From Cristatella mucedo (Eukaryota; Bryozoa; Phylactolaemata; Cristatellidae): a stretch of 64,000 bases of DNA. A model generated the notes under the pieces. It saw only the letters and a list, made by a program, of their open reading frames with translations, was not told the origin of the DNA and did not search any database. The position numbers were made by a program, and so were the translations under genes. The stretch is taken from contig WPIO01000069.1 in the NCBI GenBank assembly GCA_009760855.2, forward strand, positions 1,140,501 to 1,204,500, given 5' to 3'. Shown here piece after piece: positions 10,300-22,594 of this stretch. Positions within the stretch are counted from its first letter, which is position 1; each line of letters begins with the position of its first letter.

Positions 10300-10934
10300 T
10301 TTCCAACCTACTATAGCTTTTATTTCATGTGTTGTACAACATGCTGTCTCAGCCCGAATTGTGAGTAGTAAGACAGTTAATATTAGATAGTGGCCTTGCA
10401 GTTCCTGAAGAATAACCTGGAGACTATTGTCTAGAACTTAACGGTACGATGGTGCTACCTAACTGCAATTAAGCAGTTTGGATTCAGAAAACCATTTTGT
10501 TCCTCATGCAGAAGGCATGAACTGATGTAAAAGGCGATGTGAGATTTAAAGGGTGGGTGCATAACTTACCTAAGATTTTTGCAGGGAGTAGAACCTCGAC
10601 CCTAATAAGTGTAAAAGCCATCGTGTTGAGGGCGCTTTATAAGTGTATTATTACTATTATCGAAGGCATACAAAGCTGTTTTATATTAACCCTACACGGC
10701 CTGCTAATTGCTTCAGCAGGGCGTGGCTGCTGTCATGGAGGTTGCCATGTACTTGACAAGTTCTTCAATAACAACCGCAAGCTTCTGGTCCGGACAGTCG
10801 AGAAAAATTCTCGCCGCGTCTCCTATCGAAGCTGGCTGGTAATACTGGGAAGCTAGCACTACACTGGCACTAGTCGGTGCATTGGGCAGAAAATAAGCAG
10901 CAGACTGCCATCTGTAAAGCTCAAGCCTATAATA
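10300..10934. other. Intergenic, little recognised
   Basis: Downstream of CNOT1. A short LINE-A-like tail remnant occurs around 10625-10660 (GAGGGCGCTTTATAAGTGT). Nothing else is identifiable. Confidence 0.4.
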
Positions 10935-11680
10935 ATTCACTTGATAAAGCGCCCTCAGAGAACTTAATCTCTCTCTAGGCGCTTTACATTTGCTGTAAAG
11001 TGAAATGCAATTGAATGGTAAGTAAAATCATGCTTGAAAAACAAACGAAATGAATAACATGGTTAGGGGTGACATGCACAGGGTCAGCATGCGAATGTGG
11101 TTAGTGGCAGCATGCATAGTGTCAGCACGCACAAGCACATCAAAGACGAATCACAGGGACCCACTAAATGCTGTCTTAAATAGGTGTGTTTTTAGGTTCC
11201 TTTTAAATGTGGTTAGGTCAGGGGATGTTCTGACGCAGGTAGGGAGGGAGTTCCAGGCTTTGGGAGCATATGAACTAAATGCACGGTCTCCAAAGGATCT
11301 AAGGTTTGTACGAGGTATTTGTAGACTGTTGGATTCCGAAAAGCTGGTGGTACGATGCTTGGCCTGATGGGGTAGTATATCTGACAGATAAGCTGGAGCC
11401 ATAGAATGAAGGGACCTAAAAGTGAGCGACAAAACCTTGAAGTCAATCCGTTGCTTGACTGGTAGCCAGTGCAGGTCGGCGAGAAGTGGAGTAATGTGGC
11501 AACTTCGACGCTCACGGCAGACAAGTCTAGCTGCCGAGTTTTGCACCAGCTGCAATCGCCTGATCGCACATGCTGGTAGGCCAGTAAGCAGTGAGTTGCA
11601 GAAGTCGAGACGGGATGTCACGAATGCATGCACCAACTTAGATGTGGTATCTTTATCTAAACACTCGAAGAGAACATAAT
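10935..11680 (-). mobile_element. LINE family A, young-looking 5'-truncated copy
   Basis: Minus-strand frame 11723-11151 is open through [42 protein letters not shown] and a final KTHLF. Close to the copies at 40.68, 57.03 and 58.88 kb. It is the reverse transcriptase C-terminus plus 3' UTR. Confidence 0.88.
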
Positions 11681-11725
11681 CTTTATTCAGGCACCTCACA
11701 TATCCCTCGGAGTTTAAACCCACAA
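11681..11725 (-). mobile_element. SINE2 fragment
   Basis: AGAACATAATCTTTATTCAG then CCCTCGG, a truncated minus-strand SINE2 tail/body fused to the end of the LINE A copy. Confidence 0.4.
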
Positions 11726-11734
11726 AAGTGTTGT

Positions 11735-12360
11735 TAGTGACAGCATGCGACAGTCAACCATCATAAGCTCATAAAAGACGAATCACAGGGACCCACTAAA
11801 TGCAGTGATAAATATTTTCGTTTTAGCTTCTTTTTAAATGGGGAAAATCAGGAGATGTCATGACTCAAGTCGGGAATGAGTTCCGGGCTTTGGGACCTTA
11901 CGAACTAAAGGCGCGTTGTCCGAAGGATTTGCGATTTGTAGAATGTGTGGTTAGACAGCTAGATTCCGAAAGGCAGGTGGTACGATGCTTAGCCTGGTGG
12001 GTGAGTAGATCTAATAGCTAGGCTGGAGCCAGAGAATGAAGTAACCTAAAATTGAGTAACTAAACCTTGAAGTCAATGAGTTACTTGAGTGGGAGCTAGT
12101 GCAGGTCTGCAAGAAGTGGGGTGAAGTGGCAACGGCGAAGCTCACGACATAAAAGCCTAGCTACTGAGTTTTGCACCAGCTGTCGGCGCCTGATTGCAAG
12201 GGCTGGTAAACCAGCAAGCAGTGAGTTACAGAAATCAAGACATGATGTTATTAATGCATATATCAATTTAGATGTATTATCCCTGTCTATACAAGCCTAA
12301 ACTTTAGCATTGCTATGTAGCTGAAAGTATGCAGCATTGATTGTGGAGCTGATGTGGTCG
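11735..12360 (-). mobile_element. LINE family A, older copy
   Basis: Diverged minus-strand copy of the same ORF end and 3' UTR, with multiple stops. Confidence 0.75.
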
Positions 12361-12535
12361 TAAGCAGTGAGTTGCAGAAGTCGAGATGGGATGTCACGAA
12401 TGCTTGGACCAACTTGGACGTGGTATCTTTATCTAAACAAGCCCGAATTTTAGCAATGCTATGAAGCTGAAAATAGGCGGATTTGACTGTGGAGCTGATA
12501 TGGTCGTCTAACGAGAGGTCACTTTGGAATAACTA
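12361..12535 (-). mobile_element. LINE family A internal segment
   Basis: Repeats the segment around the (minus-strand) RLDFCNSLL block and the region upstream of it. It resembles the 57.7 kb copy more than its neighbour, so it is probably a separate insertion or rearrangement. Confidence 0.6.
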
Positions 12536-12756
12536 CAAATGCATGCAGTAGCTCCAAAATGAAGAAATAGTCATCTTCTCCTAAACTAACTTAAGCCTTA
12601 GTTTTAATGGCTGCATGGCCAGCATGCAGCCGGCAAGCGTTACAACTTGCTCAAATGAAAAGCGGTCACCTTAGCGGTCCAAGAATACTCAAGTCGGCTG
12701 TTAGTAAGTACAATTTAGTGAGTGTGATGATTGTGAGCTCATCGAAGCCGTTGGCA

Positions 12757-13070
12757 TTCGACTAGCTGCTCCGGTCAGCGGCCGGCCAGCGACATGGGAC
12801 GAGTGGCCTCAATATGAACGACCGATCGACTAGTTTCGGCTGCTTGGGCCTAAACCACGCCAGTGCTTCGTCTGCCAGACCGATCGTTGTTCTCAATCGT
12901 TCAAGTAGAACTTCGTGATCAATGGTGTCGAAGGCAGCAGACAGATCTAGCAGAGCAAGGGCAGTGGCATTCCCGTCGTCGTTGCCACGTAGGATGTCAT
13001 TGTTAACACGGAGGAGAGCAGTTTCAGTAGAGTGCTGCCTCTTGAAACCTGATTGAAATGTTTCTGACAT
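12757..13070 (-). mobile_element. LINE family B reverse transcriptase fragment
   Basis: Minus-strand frame encodes [16 protein letters not shown] and LLDLSAAFDTIDHEVLLERL, the RT finger and motif A region of a CR1/L2-type element. No 3' end is attached. Confidence 0.8.
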
Positions 13071-13073
13071 TCC

Positions 13074-13075
<2 letters not shown>

Positions 13076-13115
<40 letters not shown>
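13076..13115. repeat. (AT)n microsatellite
   Basis: About 20 uninterrupted AT units directly beside the LINE B fragment. Confidence 0.95.
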
Positions 13116-13118
<3 letters not shown>

Positions 13119-13137
13119 GTAGTTATATATCCATCAA

Positions 13138-13215
13138 CATAGGGGGCAACGTCCTACCAGTCCCCCATGGGTAGGAAATGTCCTAGGGTCCACCGAGGCG
13201 GGAAACGTCCAAGGG
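13138..13215. repeat. Short repeated GTCCTA motifs
   Basis: Four spaced variants of AACGTCCTA/AATGTCCTA within about 80 bases, next to G-runs. Probably part of an unidentified repeat. Confidence 0.35.
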
Positions 13216-13689
13216 TAGAATGTCCTACAACCGATGAATGGTACTGAAGGGGGGGGGGGTGAGGGCGACATTCTGAGAACTTCTGGCTAGCAATGAGAAG
13301 GGAGCCAACCAGGTAAAGATTTTCCTGGGGGGGAGGGAGGCAGGGTCCACACTCCACCCATAAACCTGAGCTTCGTTGTGACTATGCAAGCAGCAACTTC
13401 AACAAACGAATTTCCCTCACCGTCTACGGTTATGGGTGCAGACAGTGAGGAGCAACAAGAGCATCAACAGTTGGAATAACTTTACCACGAGAGCCCAGGG
13501 CTACGACAGCAGTGCTGCAAAACGAATGCGACATGCGAAGCCGACAGCTGGGCAGGCAGGCAGGCAGGCAGGCTTTGACCGGCAGGAGCTGAGTGCTACC
13601 CCGAAAAACGCATCGGCCAGCAGAGCACATCCGGCACCGATCAGGGTAGCGCCCAGTGGTACACCATTTGTGGTGAGGGACTCACTCCC

Positions 13690-13868
13690 TAAAAAAATAC
13701 TAGCTGATTTGACAGCCTCTTTTTGTATAGCAACAGAAGAGCCTTTACGGCTTTCATCACTGCTTGCAGTGGCGATAAAGGATCGGCCACCACAGGATTC
13801 GAAACCACGACCTCGTGACCGAGGTCTAGAAAACCAACCGCCTTACCCAGTGAGCCATTACGTCTCCC
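13690..13868 (-). mobile_element. SINE1
   Basis: Minus-strand copy with GTCGTGGTTTCGAATCCTG as B box and GTAAGGCGGTTGG as A-box region. Ends in the TAGTATTTTTTT-type tail. Confidence 0.8.
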
Positions 13869-13879
13869 TCAAACCGAGA

Positions 13880-14820
13880 AAGCCGAACCTGCTGTGAGAC
13901 TCCAAGCTAGGCAAACCTGCTTCACAAGTAAAGAAAGTTCATAATCTATAATTATTAATTATTATTATGCCGGGCTTGCAGACCTAGCTCTGCTTTAGGC
14001 ATTCAACAAAGCAGCCTCTGCAAGGCTAGCTAATGGCGCAGCCAAAGGGGGAGGGGCAAAAATATGGCTGGGCACCTGTCTGCTACACAGACTAGCAATT
14101 GCAGCTGCCGGAGGCAGCCTCACTGAAGGTGCTGCATCTCTCTCTCAACAAATGACAGGCTCGGGCACAGCACCTCCCTAATCATGCCAAAAACTCAGGA
14201 ACAGGTTACATGAAATGCCATTCTCTCTGTATGAGATGCCGGTCAATCAGGCTGTAGTCATGCACGTCACAGCTTCAGCAACAATGCCAAAACACCTCGG
14301 CAACGGTCGAGGTCTACGGCAACTCCATCAGTGCAAGTACGTGTACAGAGATGATATATCGATACAAATATGGAAAATGGCTTATTATACTTGGTTCTGA
14401 AATGCCGAATCACTCTTCCAGGCATGTTCCAGCTCGCAGACGATAATGCTCTGTGTCTCAGCGTGCATGATCAGGTTGGTCTCTGACAAGATTTCGATGA
14501 CAGATAAGCTCTTCTTCCAAAGATGACACGGCATTCGTTCGTCAAGGCAATGCAAACCAACAGTCTTCAGTTTCGATGTCAGCAGTGGGTAACCGCAGGA
14601 GGGACGCAGGCCGGGGGGGGGGGAATGCTGCCCCGTGCTTGTACGAGCTGACGACACAATGGCATGTCATGCATAGCATAAACTGCAAGCCAGCTGAACG
14701 AAGAGCCGTCTCGGGCCGGCCACGGCCACGGGCAGCCGTAGTGCAGTCTGCAGCCATGGGATGATCGTCGCGATAAGCGGACCGGTCAGGTGGTGCAGCA
14801 GCTTCTCTCAGTCGGCTGCC
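13880..14820. other. Intergenic/3' region of RMND1, no recognised feature
   Basis: Contains short ATTATT runs and scattered low-complexity sequence. No coding exon or known repeat could be supported. Confidence 0.4.
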
Positions 14821-14827
14821 CTCTTAG

Positions 14828-14866
14828 TCACACACACGACAGTTCGAGAAGAAATGCTGCCACCGA
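14828..14866 (-). CDS. RMND1: Tentative RMND1 last exon
   Basis: After a GTGCCTCAG acceptor in phase 0 the sequence reads [12 protein letters not shown] and TGA. This short hydrophobic ending resembles the few residues that follow the same intron position in other RMND1 proteins. The alternative is read-through of exon 8 to about 15011. No AATAAA was seen on the minus strand just below it. Confidence 0.4.
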   Translation of the reverse strand, partial: SVAAFLLELSCV

Positions 14867-17800
14867 CTGAGGCACTGGTAAAAGGGCATCCTGCAAGGTA
14901 CTTGCAGCCGATTTAAAGGCAAAAGAATCGACAATAAACTTGTACACGATTACGTGTAACTATTTCCGACCAATTCTGAGCTTCCTCACTTGTCTATGTA
15001 ATGGATCACCTCAAATATTATCTACAACGAAGGCAGCGACGGGGGCGCGGGAGTGAGTCGAGTCATCAGCACCACACAAAATTGAACGGTCAGGCGATTG
15101 CCATACTCCAGACTCCAGAATGCAGGCAGCACTTACTTCGATCATGATCAGAACTATAATCATCCACTCAAGGCGTGCACTGTGATTGTGGTTTAGATGC
15201 TCGCGAAGCAACCCCGTTAGGTCGCAGCAGTGGCTAAGCTTTTCATTCATAACCTGGCAAGCATTAAGAAGGCCAGTCGCCAGTCAGGTTCGTACACGAG
15301 TATGTATGAGGTGGAACCAATTCATACTCAACATGTGGCGGACCACACGAATACGCACATGGGAGCAAGTGAGCCCACCTCAAGAGACACAATGCACTAT
15401 GCAAAAAACTCCAAACAAACTCTATCTAGTGCCTCAGAATATGCAAAACCAGTGCCAATAGCTTTCTATGTTTGTGATTCACAGAAAAAGCCCACACAAT
15501 AATCCTAAAAGAAATAATATAATGGGGTTATCATCACATTCGAGGCATCGCTCAGACTAGTCTTCGTATGCATTCCACTAGCCTCACACGTCATCCTAAG
15601 AAGTTTGCATGCTTGTAGTCATCTGTTAGCTAATAGGTCTGTCCCAGTCTATCTCTTGAGTGAGTGAGTGAGGAAGGATAGACAGACGTACAGTGAGAGA
15701 AAAGAAGAGTAAGCAATAGTATATAGATAGACATACAGACACATAGGGTAGGTAAACGTATAGACAGATAGACATAAAGAAAGATAGAGAGAGCAAGAGC
15801 TTAAGAGAGAAGAGGAGAGAAAAATTAAGGAGTCTAGAATAATAATAATAATAATAATAATACATTCGATATTGCACCCTCAGAGAACTCAATCTCTTTC
15901 TAGGCACTTAACGTTTGTTGCAAAGAAAGCATGATCGAATGGTTTGTGGTAGCATGCTCAATAAACAGCAAGAGTAACATGGTTAGGGGTGCCGTGCACA
16001 GGGTCAGCATGCAAGTTAGGTTGATGAGAGCATGCGAAGTGTCAGCAAGCATAAACACATGAAGGTCGAATCACAGGGACCCACTAAATGCAGTGGTATA
16101 CATATTCACCCTCTAGTTCCAGAGCTAAAAGTGAGAGGCAACTAAACGAGATTGACAATCGAAGAGATAACTAGTTAGCAAAGCACTCTGTTCACCTTCC
16201 AACAGCCAGAAGCATAATTTGCATTCCGAGCACCCACCCGTCAGAATGCACCCACCACCCAAAGCGTGGGGCTGATCCAGAAACTTGGATTATCATCTCA
16301 GGAGATTTTTTAACCATGACAACGAGACCCATGAATACGTCGAGTAAACTTAGCTACCACCCATATTCATTGCAACAAAGTCTTGGGTCAGACAAAACGC
16401 AGAGGGCTGTTGCGTAGGCAGTAGGAGCTTCGAGCTGCCTTCTGAGATTGGTGGCCGCACTACAACTCTGTCGCCTTGCTTCTTCCTACCAGTCTTTCGT
16501 GGTCGATCATTGAGTCTGGAGTCTGGCTGTGTCTATTTGTCTCTCTGCACGTGTCTCCACATGGGTCAGCAACTGCTCCCAGCCCATCCATCTAATTGCT
16601 TGCCCAGTGGTGAGGTCAATCCCAAAACCGGTCAGATATGCCTGAAGCCACACGAAGTCCTATAATGATGATGATGATGGTGACGATAATAATAGTAATA
16701 ACACATTTGATATTGCAGACTCAGATAGCTCAATCTCTTTCGAGGCACTTTATGTTTGCTGCAAAGGAAGCATGATCAAATGGCTAGTGGTAGCATGCTA
16801 TATAAACAGCAAGAGTAACATGGTCAGGTGTGACAAGCACAGGGTCAGCATGCAATTAGGCTAGTGGCAGCATGCACAGTATCAGCATGCACAGTATCAG
16901 CATGCATAAGCACATTAAGGTCGAATCACGGATCAAGGACCCACTAAATGTGCTGTGATATCTAGGTGCGTTTTTAGTTTCTTTCTAAATGTGGTCAAGT
17001 AAGGAAATGTCGTGACGTCAGTCGGTAGTGAGCTCTAGCTTTGGGACCATATGAACTAAAGGCACGGTATCCAAAGCATTTGAGGTTTGTACTAGGTATA
17101 GGTAAACAGATTCCGAAAAGTAGGTGGCACTCTGCTTAGCCTGGTGGGGGAGTAGATCTGATACGTAGGCTGGCGCCAAAGAATGAATGGAACTAAAAGT
17201 GAAGGACAAAACCTTGAAATCGATGCGTTGCTTGACTGGGAGCCAGTGCAGGTCGGTGAGAATAATGACAAACAAGGAAAAAAACACACACACACACCTC
17301 CCCAGTAAAACGCTCATGCCAGCCTACATAAAGAGATGTAAACGCTCATGCCTGCCTGCATAAAGGTATGCACACAAGCTTAGTCTGAATGTCAATCTCC
17401 ACCACAGTCAAATTGAAAGTCTTCTCAGTCTGCTTGTCAATGCCTACGTCAGTCTGTCTCCACGTCTCAGTATCCTTCCCCCTGTCTCTCTCCATACGTC
17501 CGATTCAACAGCCTCACTTGTTGAACGGCCGAAGAGTTTTAATGGCAATTACTCCTGCTTGAAGTGGGCAATAAAGGATCTCCCACTGCAGGGATTGAAT
17601 CCACGACCTGGAGAGGGAATGGCAAGTACCTTATTCCAAGGGCTTAGGCCCAAGCTCTGTCTCTTTCTTTCTCTCTCCCCCCATGTAATGTATCTCCGTC
17701 CGTAACTGCACAAAACCACATAGACCATGTGGGTGTTAAGCAGGAGAGTTTTGTATGGCGCACTCACAGCCTAAGCGGCTTTCGGTATGCAGTCGGTAGC

Positions 17801-20800
17801 CAAAAGACTCCATCTCAGGCAACAGAGAGAAAATAGAAAGCATAGAAGAGTCAGCAGAGCACTTGAGGTAGTGAGTGGCATGGAAGTAGCATCTCAGGAC
17901 CGTTTGAAGGATGTGCCATAGCCGGCAGCAGGAGAGTAGTTGTCGTTACATAAATATCGTGGAAGTAAGTTCAAGAGCCTAGGACCTGCAGAGGTAAACC
18001 TATCACCAACAGTCTTTAAGCAGAGGAATGGAACGGCTAATTTATTGCCCCTACAGAACCTGAGGTAATGAGGAGGCTGAAACCGATGCTGCAGTTCAGC
18101 TAGGTACAAAGGAGCCAAGCCGTGGCGGGCCTTGTGGGTCAGCGTAAGAACTTTGCTCTATATCAATTGATCAACCGGCAGCCATTCTAGCTCTTTTAGC
18201 AAAGGGGACACGTGGTCAAACATCAGGGATTTGCAAACTAGCCTTGCAGCCATATTCATAGCCAGCTTCGGTGGCCTAGTTGCCTTTTTTGGTAGCCCAG
18301 CCAAAAGGGAATTACAATAATCTAGCCGAGACAGAACTAAGGAGCTAGTTAAGTTTTTTGCAAGTGACTGTGGAAGACAGCTCCTAAATTTAGATAGGGA
18401 TCGGACGTGATGGCTAGCTGTAGAAGCAGTCTTCTGAATGAAGCTTTTAAAATTTAGGCAGTTGTCACATACGACACCTAATGTCGAGCACGTGGTGATA
18501 ATCTCATAACAGCATCACCGATTAGAAGAGCAAAGCCTTCTAAACCAGCCACACACTTAGGGTGTCCTATGAGCAGCAGTTCAGTTTTCTTGTCGTTTAG
18601 TTTCAAGAAAATACCCGACATCCAGGATCGAATGTAGGCAAGGCAGGCACTCAGTAAATCAGTGGGTGCAGCAGGTTGCGATGGTTTGAATAACAAATAC
18701 AGCTGAGTATCGTCAGCATAGAAGTGATCATAATTCATGAGCCTAAATCATTTTTCGAGGTTGAGCATAAATGGAGAACAGCAAGGGACCGAGGACGAAC
18801 CAGTGAGGGACTTCACATGCGATCGGTCTGGTAGACGAGACCTGACCCCCACACGACACGGATTGAACACGATCAGACAAGTGCGATGTAAACCACGCTA
18901 CTGCATCGTCTGCGAGACCCATAGTTGTTCGGCCTGCTCGCTCACTACCTTGGTGCGCCTGTTGATGTTAAGGTAGGCACACGTCTGCAGGTAAAGGCGC
19001 TCCAGCCTCTCACGATCCCAGTAGAAGTCTGGCGTGTCGAGCAAGTCCGAGCTGAGGTTGATGAGGTGACGTAGAGCAAACAGTTCGCCCGTTTTGCGTA
19101 GAACGTCACGCCTCGACATGCGAAGCTTGATGCCGCTCTTCAGATCCTAGAGTGATGGCAGTCACGACATGAGGGAGGCCCCATTACCCCGTCTCTTGGC
19201 AAGCAGGAGGGGGTGGCATTGGTTCACATGCACCCACTCTTGCATCCACATACACCTTCGGCTGTCAGTAAACTCGCAGCAGCAGCAGCAGCAGCAGCAA
19301 CCCGGCATTCACTCACCTCGGTCACATACTCGATCGAGTCAACGTAGCGATTCAGTGAAGCTTCCCATATCGAGAGCTTGACTAAAAGACGACGGAATGA
19401 GAACACAAACCATGGCAGCTGTCACAGGCGAGAAGCAGGAGTGGTGGGGGAGGAGCATCAACAACTGCTGAGGGAAAGGAATGGACACAGAATGGCTGCT
19501 CACCAGCCCCTCCCCCTAGTGAACACTAAAGCCTGGCAGCTAGCTGACAGGAAGAAGCTTTGGGCTAACCAACCGGCCTCGGCCGCCCATCGTGCAAGGT
19601 CACGTGACGAACGCCCGAGCAGCAGGTGCCTCGAGAGCACCTACCCGACAGTGAGAGAGCATTGGCCACCGAGTACTTCTGCAGGGCCAGGCTGTCCTCC
19701 TTGTCCTCCTCCAGCGCCTCTGCTGCCGCCGGCGGCGGCGCTTCGCCAGTGCTGCCGGGTCCACCGGCGGCTGCTGCTGCTGCAGTGCCTAGGCCAGCGC
19801 CGCTTCCTGCCACTTCTTGCTCCCTGGCAACCGTACGCTTCCTGAGCCGCAGCTCGTCCTGCGCGAGCCGGGTGGCAGCCCTGCCGGAGGAGAAGGAGGA
19901 AAACGGCGGTGGTGCGCGAGTGCGCCTGGGCAGGGCTCGGAGCGGTGAGAGCTTTCCCTTCTGGGCGCAGCCACGCGGCTGGTCGGCGCCCCGCTGCAGC
20001 GCCTCCGACAGACAGACAGCGCTGGCGCTCAGCTCCCACCGCGCTGTCGCCCGCGGCAGCGGCGAACAAAATGGTCGACGGACACAGCTTCTGTAACCGG
20101 CCAGTGGCTGGTCAATGAGGACGAACTCCTGGCTGCTTCGGAGCACAAGTGCTCGGCAGGGTCAGCATGCATTTATGGTTGGTGGCAGCATGCACAGTGT
20201 CAGCGAACAAAAACACATTAAGGTCGTATCACTGACACCCACTAGATGCTGTGATAGATAGGTGCGTTTTTAGTTTCTCTTTAAATAAGGTCAAGTCAGG
20301 AGATGCCGTGAAGCAAGTAGGGAGAAAGTTTCAGGATTTGGGAGCATACAAACTACAGGCACAGTCTCCGAAGGATTTGAGGTTTTATGAGGCATAGGTA
20401 AACAGTTAGATTCCGAAAAGCCAATGGTGCCATGCTTAGCCTGGTGGGGGAGTATATCTGAGAGATAGTCTGGAGCCAAAGAATGAAGTAACCTTAAAGC
20501 GAGTGACAAAACCTTGAAGTCGATCCATTGCTTTACTGGTAGCCAGTGCAGGTCGGCGAGAAGTGGTATGATGTGGCAACTGCCACGCTCACGACCGACA
20601 AGCCTAGCTGCAGAGTTTTGCACCAGCTGTAAGCGCCTGATTGCACATGACGCATGTAAGCCAGCAAGCAGTGAGTTACAGGAGTCTAGAAGCATTTTTC
20701 ACAAATGCATGGACCAATTCAGATGTGGCATCCCTGTCCGAATTTTAGCAATGCTATGCAGCTGATAGTAGGATGACTTGACTGTGGAGCTGAAGTGAGC

Positions 20801-22563
20801 ACAAGTTCCACGCGAGCAGGTTACGCAGGCTCCAGTAGCTCTGATTCGATTGATGGTCGCCGGCCAGTAAGCTTGGGGGGTAGAGGCAGAGAGGACAGGG
20901 TCAGGGAGGACCGGAGACTGGAGCTCTGCACTCTGCATCGCTCACTCATGATAGGTGTAGTCCATCTCCTCCTGCTCGGTCGTCACCAGCTGCCGATCGT
21001 ACGAGTCGAGCTCGTGGCGCCTGACGAGCTGCAAGAAGGCTTCAACTTCGGCCTGCTCCACGTTCCAGAAGACCACTGTCCCTTCCCTATAGAAAGGTGC
21101 ACAGCGAACGGCCAGCAGAGCTCAAGTCGGGCAGCAAAGGCTCAGCCACGCGCAGTGCCGCCACCGCGATGGTCAGGCATACCAGCCCGGCCCCTCTCCT
21201 CTCCTGTCCTCAACACGGAGCAGCAAACGGCAACAGAAGACTGCATGCCTCACTGACCGGCCACTGTTTAGCTTTTGCTGCACTGAGTACTAGGCTGCTA
21301 GCTAGCTCAGTTGCCACTAAACTGCTAGATTGGACTGGCCAGGTGTGCAGCAACGGCACAGGGCAAACTGGAGAGCAACCAAGGATCGGCTCAGGGTCCA
21401 GTACAGAGCATGCTGGCTGCCTGCGTTGCTCTCCCATTACAAGCCCAAGCAGATGCATCTGTCGGGAGCCGTTCATGCACTTTCACTGGGCCACCGACAA
21501 CAACCCTGTGAGCTCACAGAAACCTCTACGCACCTGAAGACAAATAGTTCCCGAGGCTCGGCTGAGGTGGCATACGTCGAGGATGCATAGAGCACGTCGG
21601 GCACATCTGCAAACATGGCGGTCTTGGCTAAGCTTAGCTTGAGAAGGGGGCGGGGCAGTAGCAGCAGCATAGTGGGGGGGCATCGAGCAGCAACTTGGGG
21701 GGGCAGGCAACCGGCAAGGAAGGGGGCAGGAGGTCAGCAAGGAAGGGGGCAGGAGGCCAGCTAGAAATAGGGCAGGAGGTCAGCAAGGCAGGGGACAGGA
21801 GGCCAGCAGGGCAGAAGGCAGGCAGCTATTAGGGTGGCAGTGCCAGCAGTGGAGGCAGAAGCAGCAGCAACAGGCCAGCGCCTCCCAACCACAGACTACA
21901 AATTAGGGACCCCAGGTCCAGAATACATGGTTGCCGGATTTATAGTAAATAGCCGTAACACACTCCGAGAGAAATCCTAAGCAAGCAGAGGTTCTACTAA
22001 TAAGTAGTAGTAATGAGTAAATAGGGAAACCAATCGGTCCCCAGACAGTAACTGCAAATCTACCAGGCTCGTTGACAAGGCATTAGCTGGCAGCGGTCAA
22101 GTGAACATATCAAGGCTGTGCAGGCCAAAGTGTGCTGACGTTAACGAGAGGTCTGCATTCCCTGCAGGGCCCAACTGTTCCAGCTTCGACTGCTAATCAC
22201 TCCTACCTGAGGTGGATAATCGCCATGCTGCTAGACAGACACATCAGTCCTAGAGGCAAGCTGGCCAATCAGAGAGACCACTAGGCATAAATTGCCAGCA
22301 ACAGCAGTGGTGTTCAGCAGATTTGGCTGCTTAGTTAGTTAGCTGCACAGTCTGAGGGGGGGGCTGCACAGTCTTAGCAGCATTTACAAGGCCACCGGAG
22401 CACTGCAAACGAATACGTTGGTGACATTAAGTCACCACTACTACCGGCAGGTGCTCCATTGAATTGTGGTAACTCTAGACAGAGGGCAAACAGCAGCACA
22501 AGCTGGCTGCCACCGGAGCAGCAGTGGGTAGGTGGAAGCTAGCTCTGTACAGTGTGACTCTGT

Positions 22564-22594
<31 letters not shown>

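Noticed and set aside
19277-19297. CAG repeat as a coding polyglutamine tract
   Set aside because: It lies in RMND1 intron 6, outside any supported exon.
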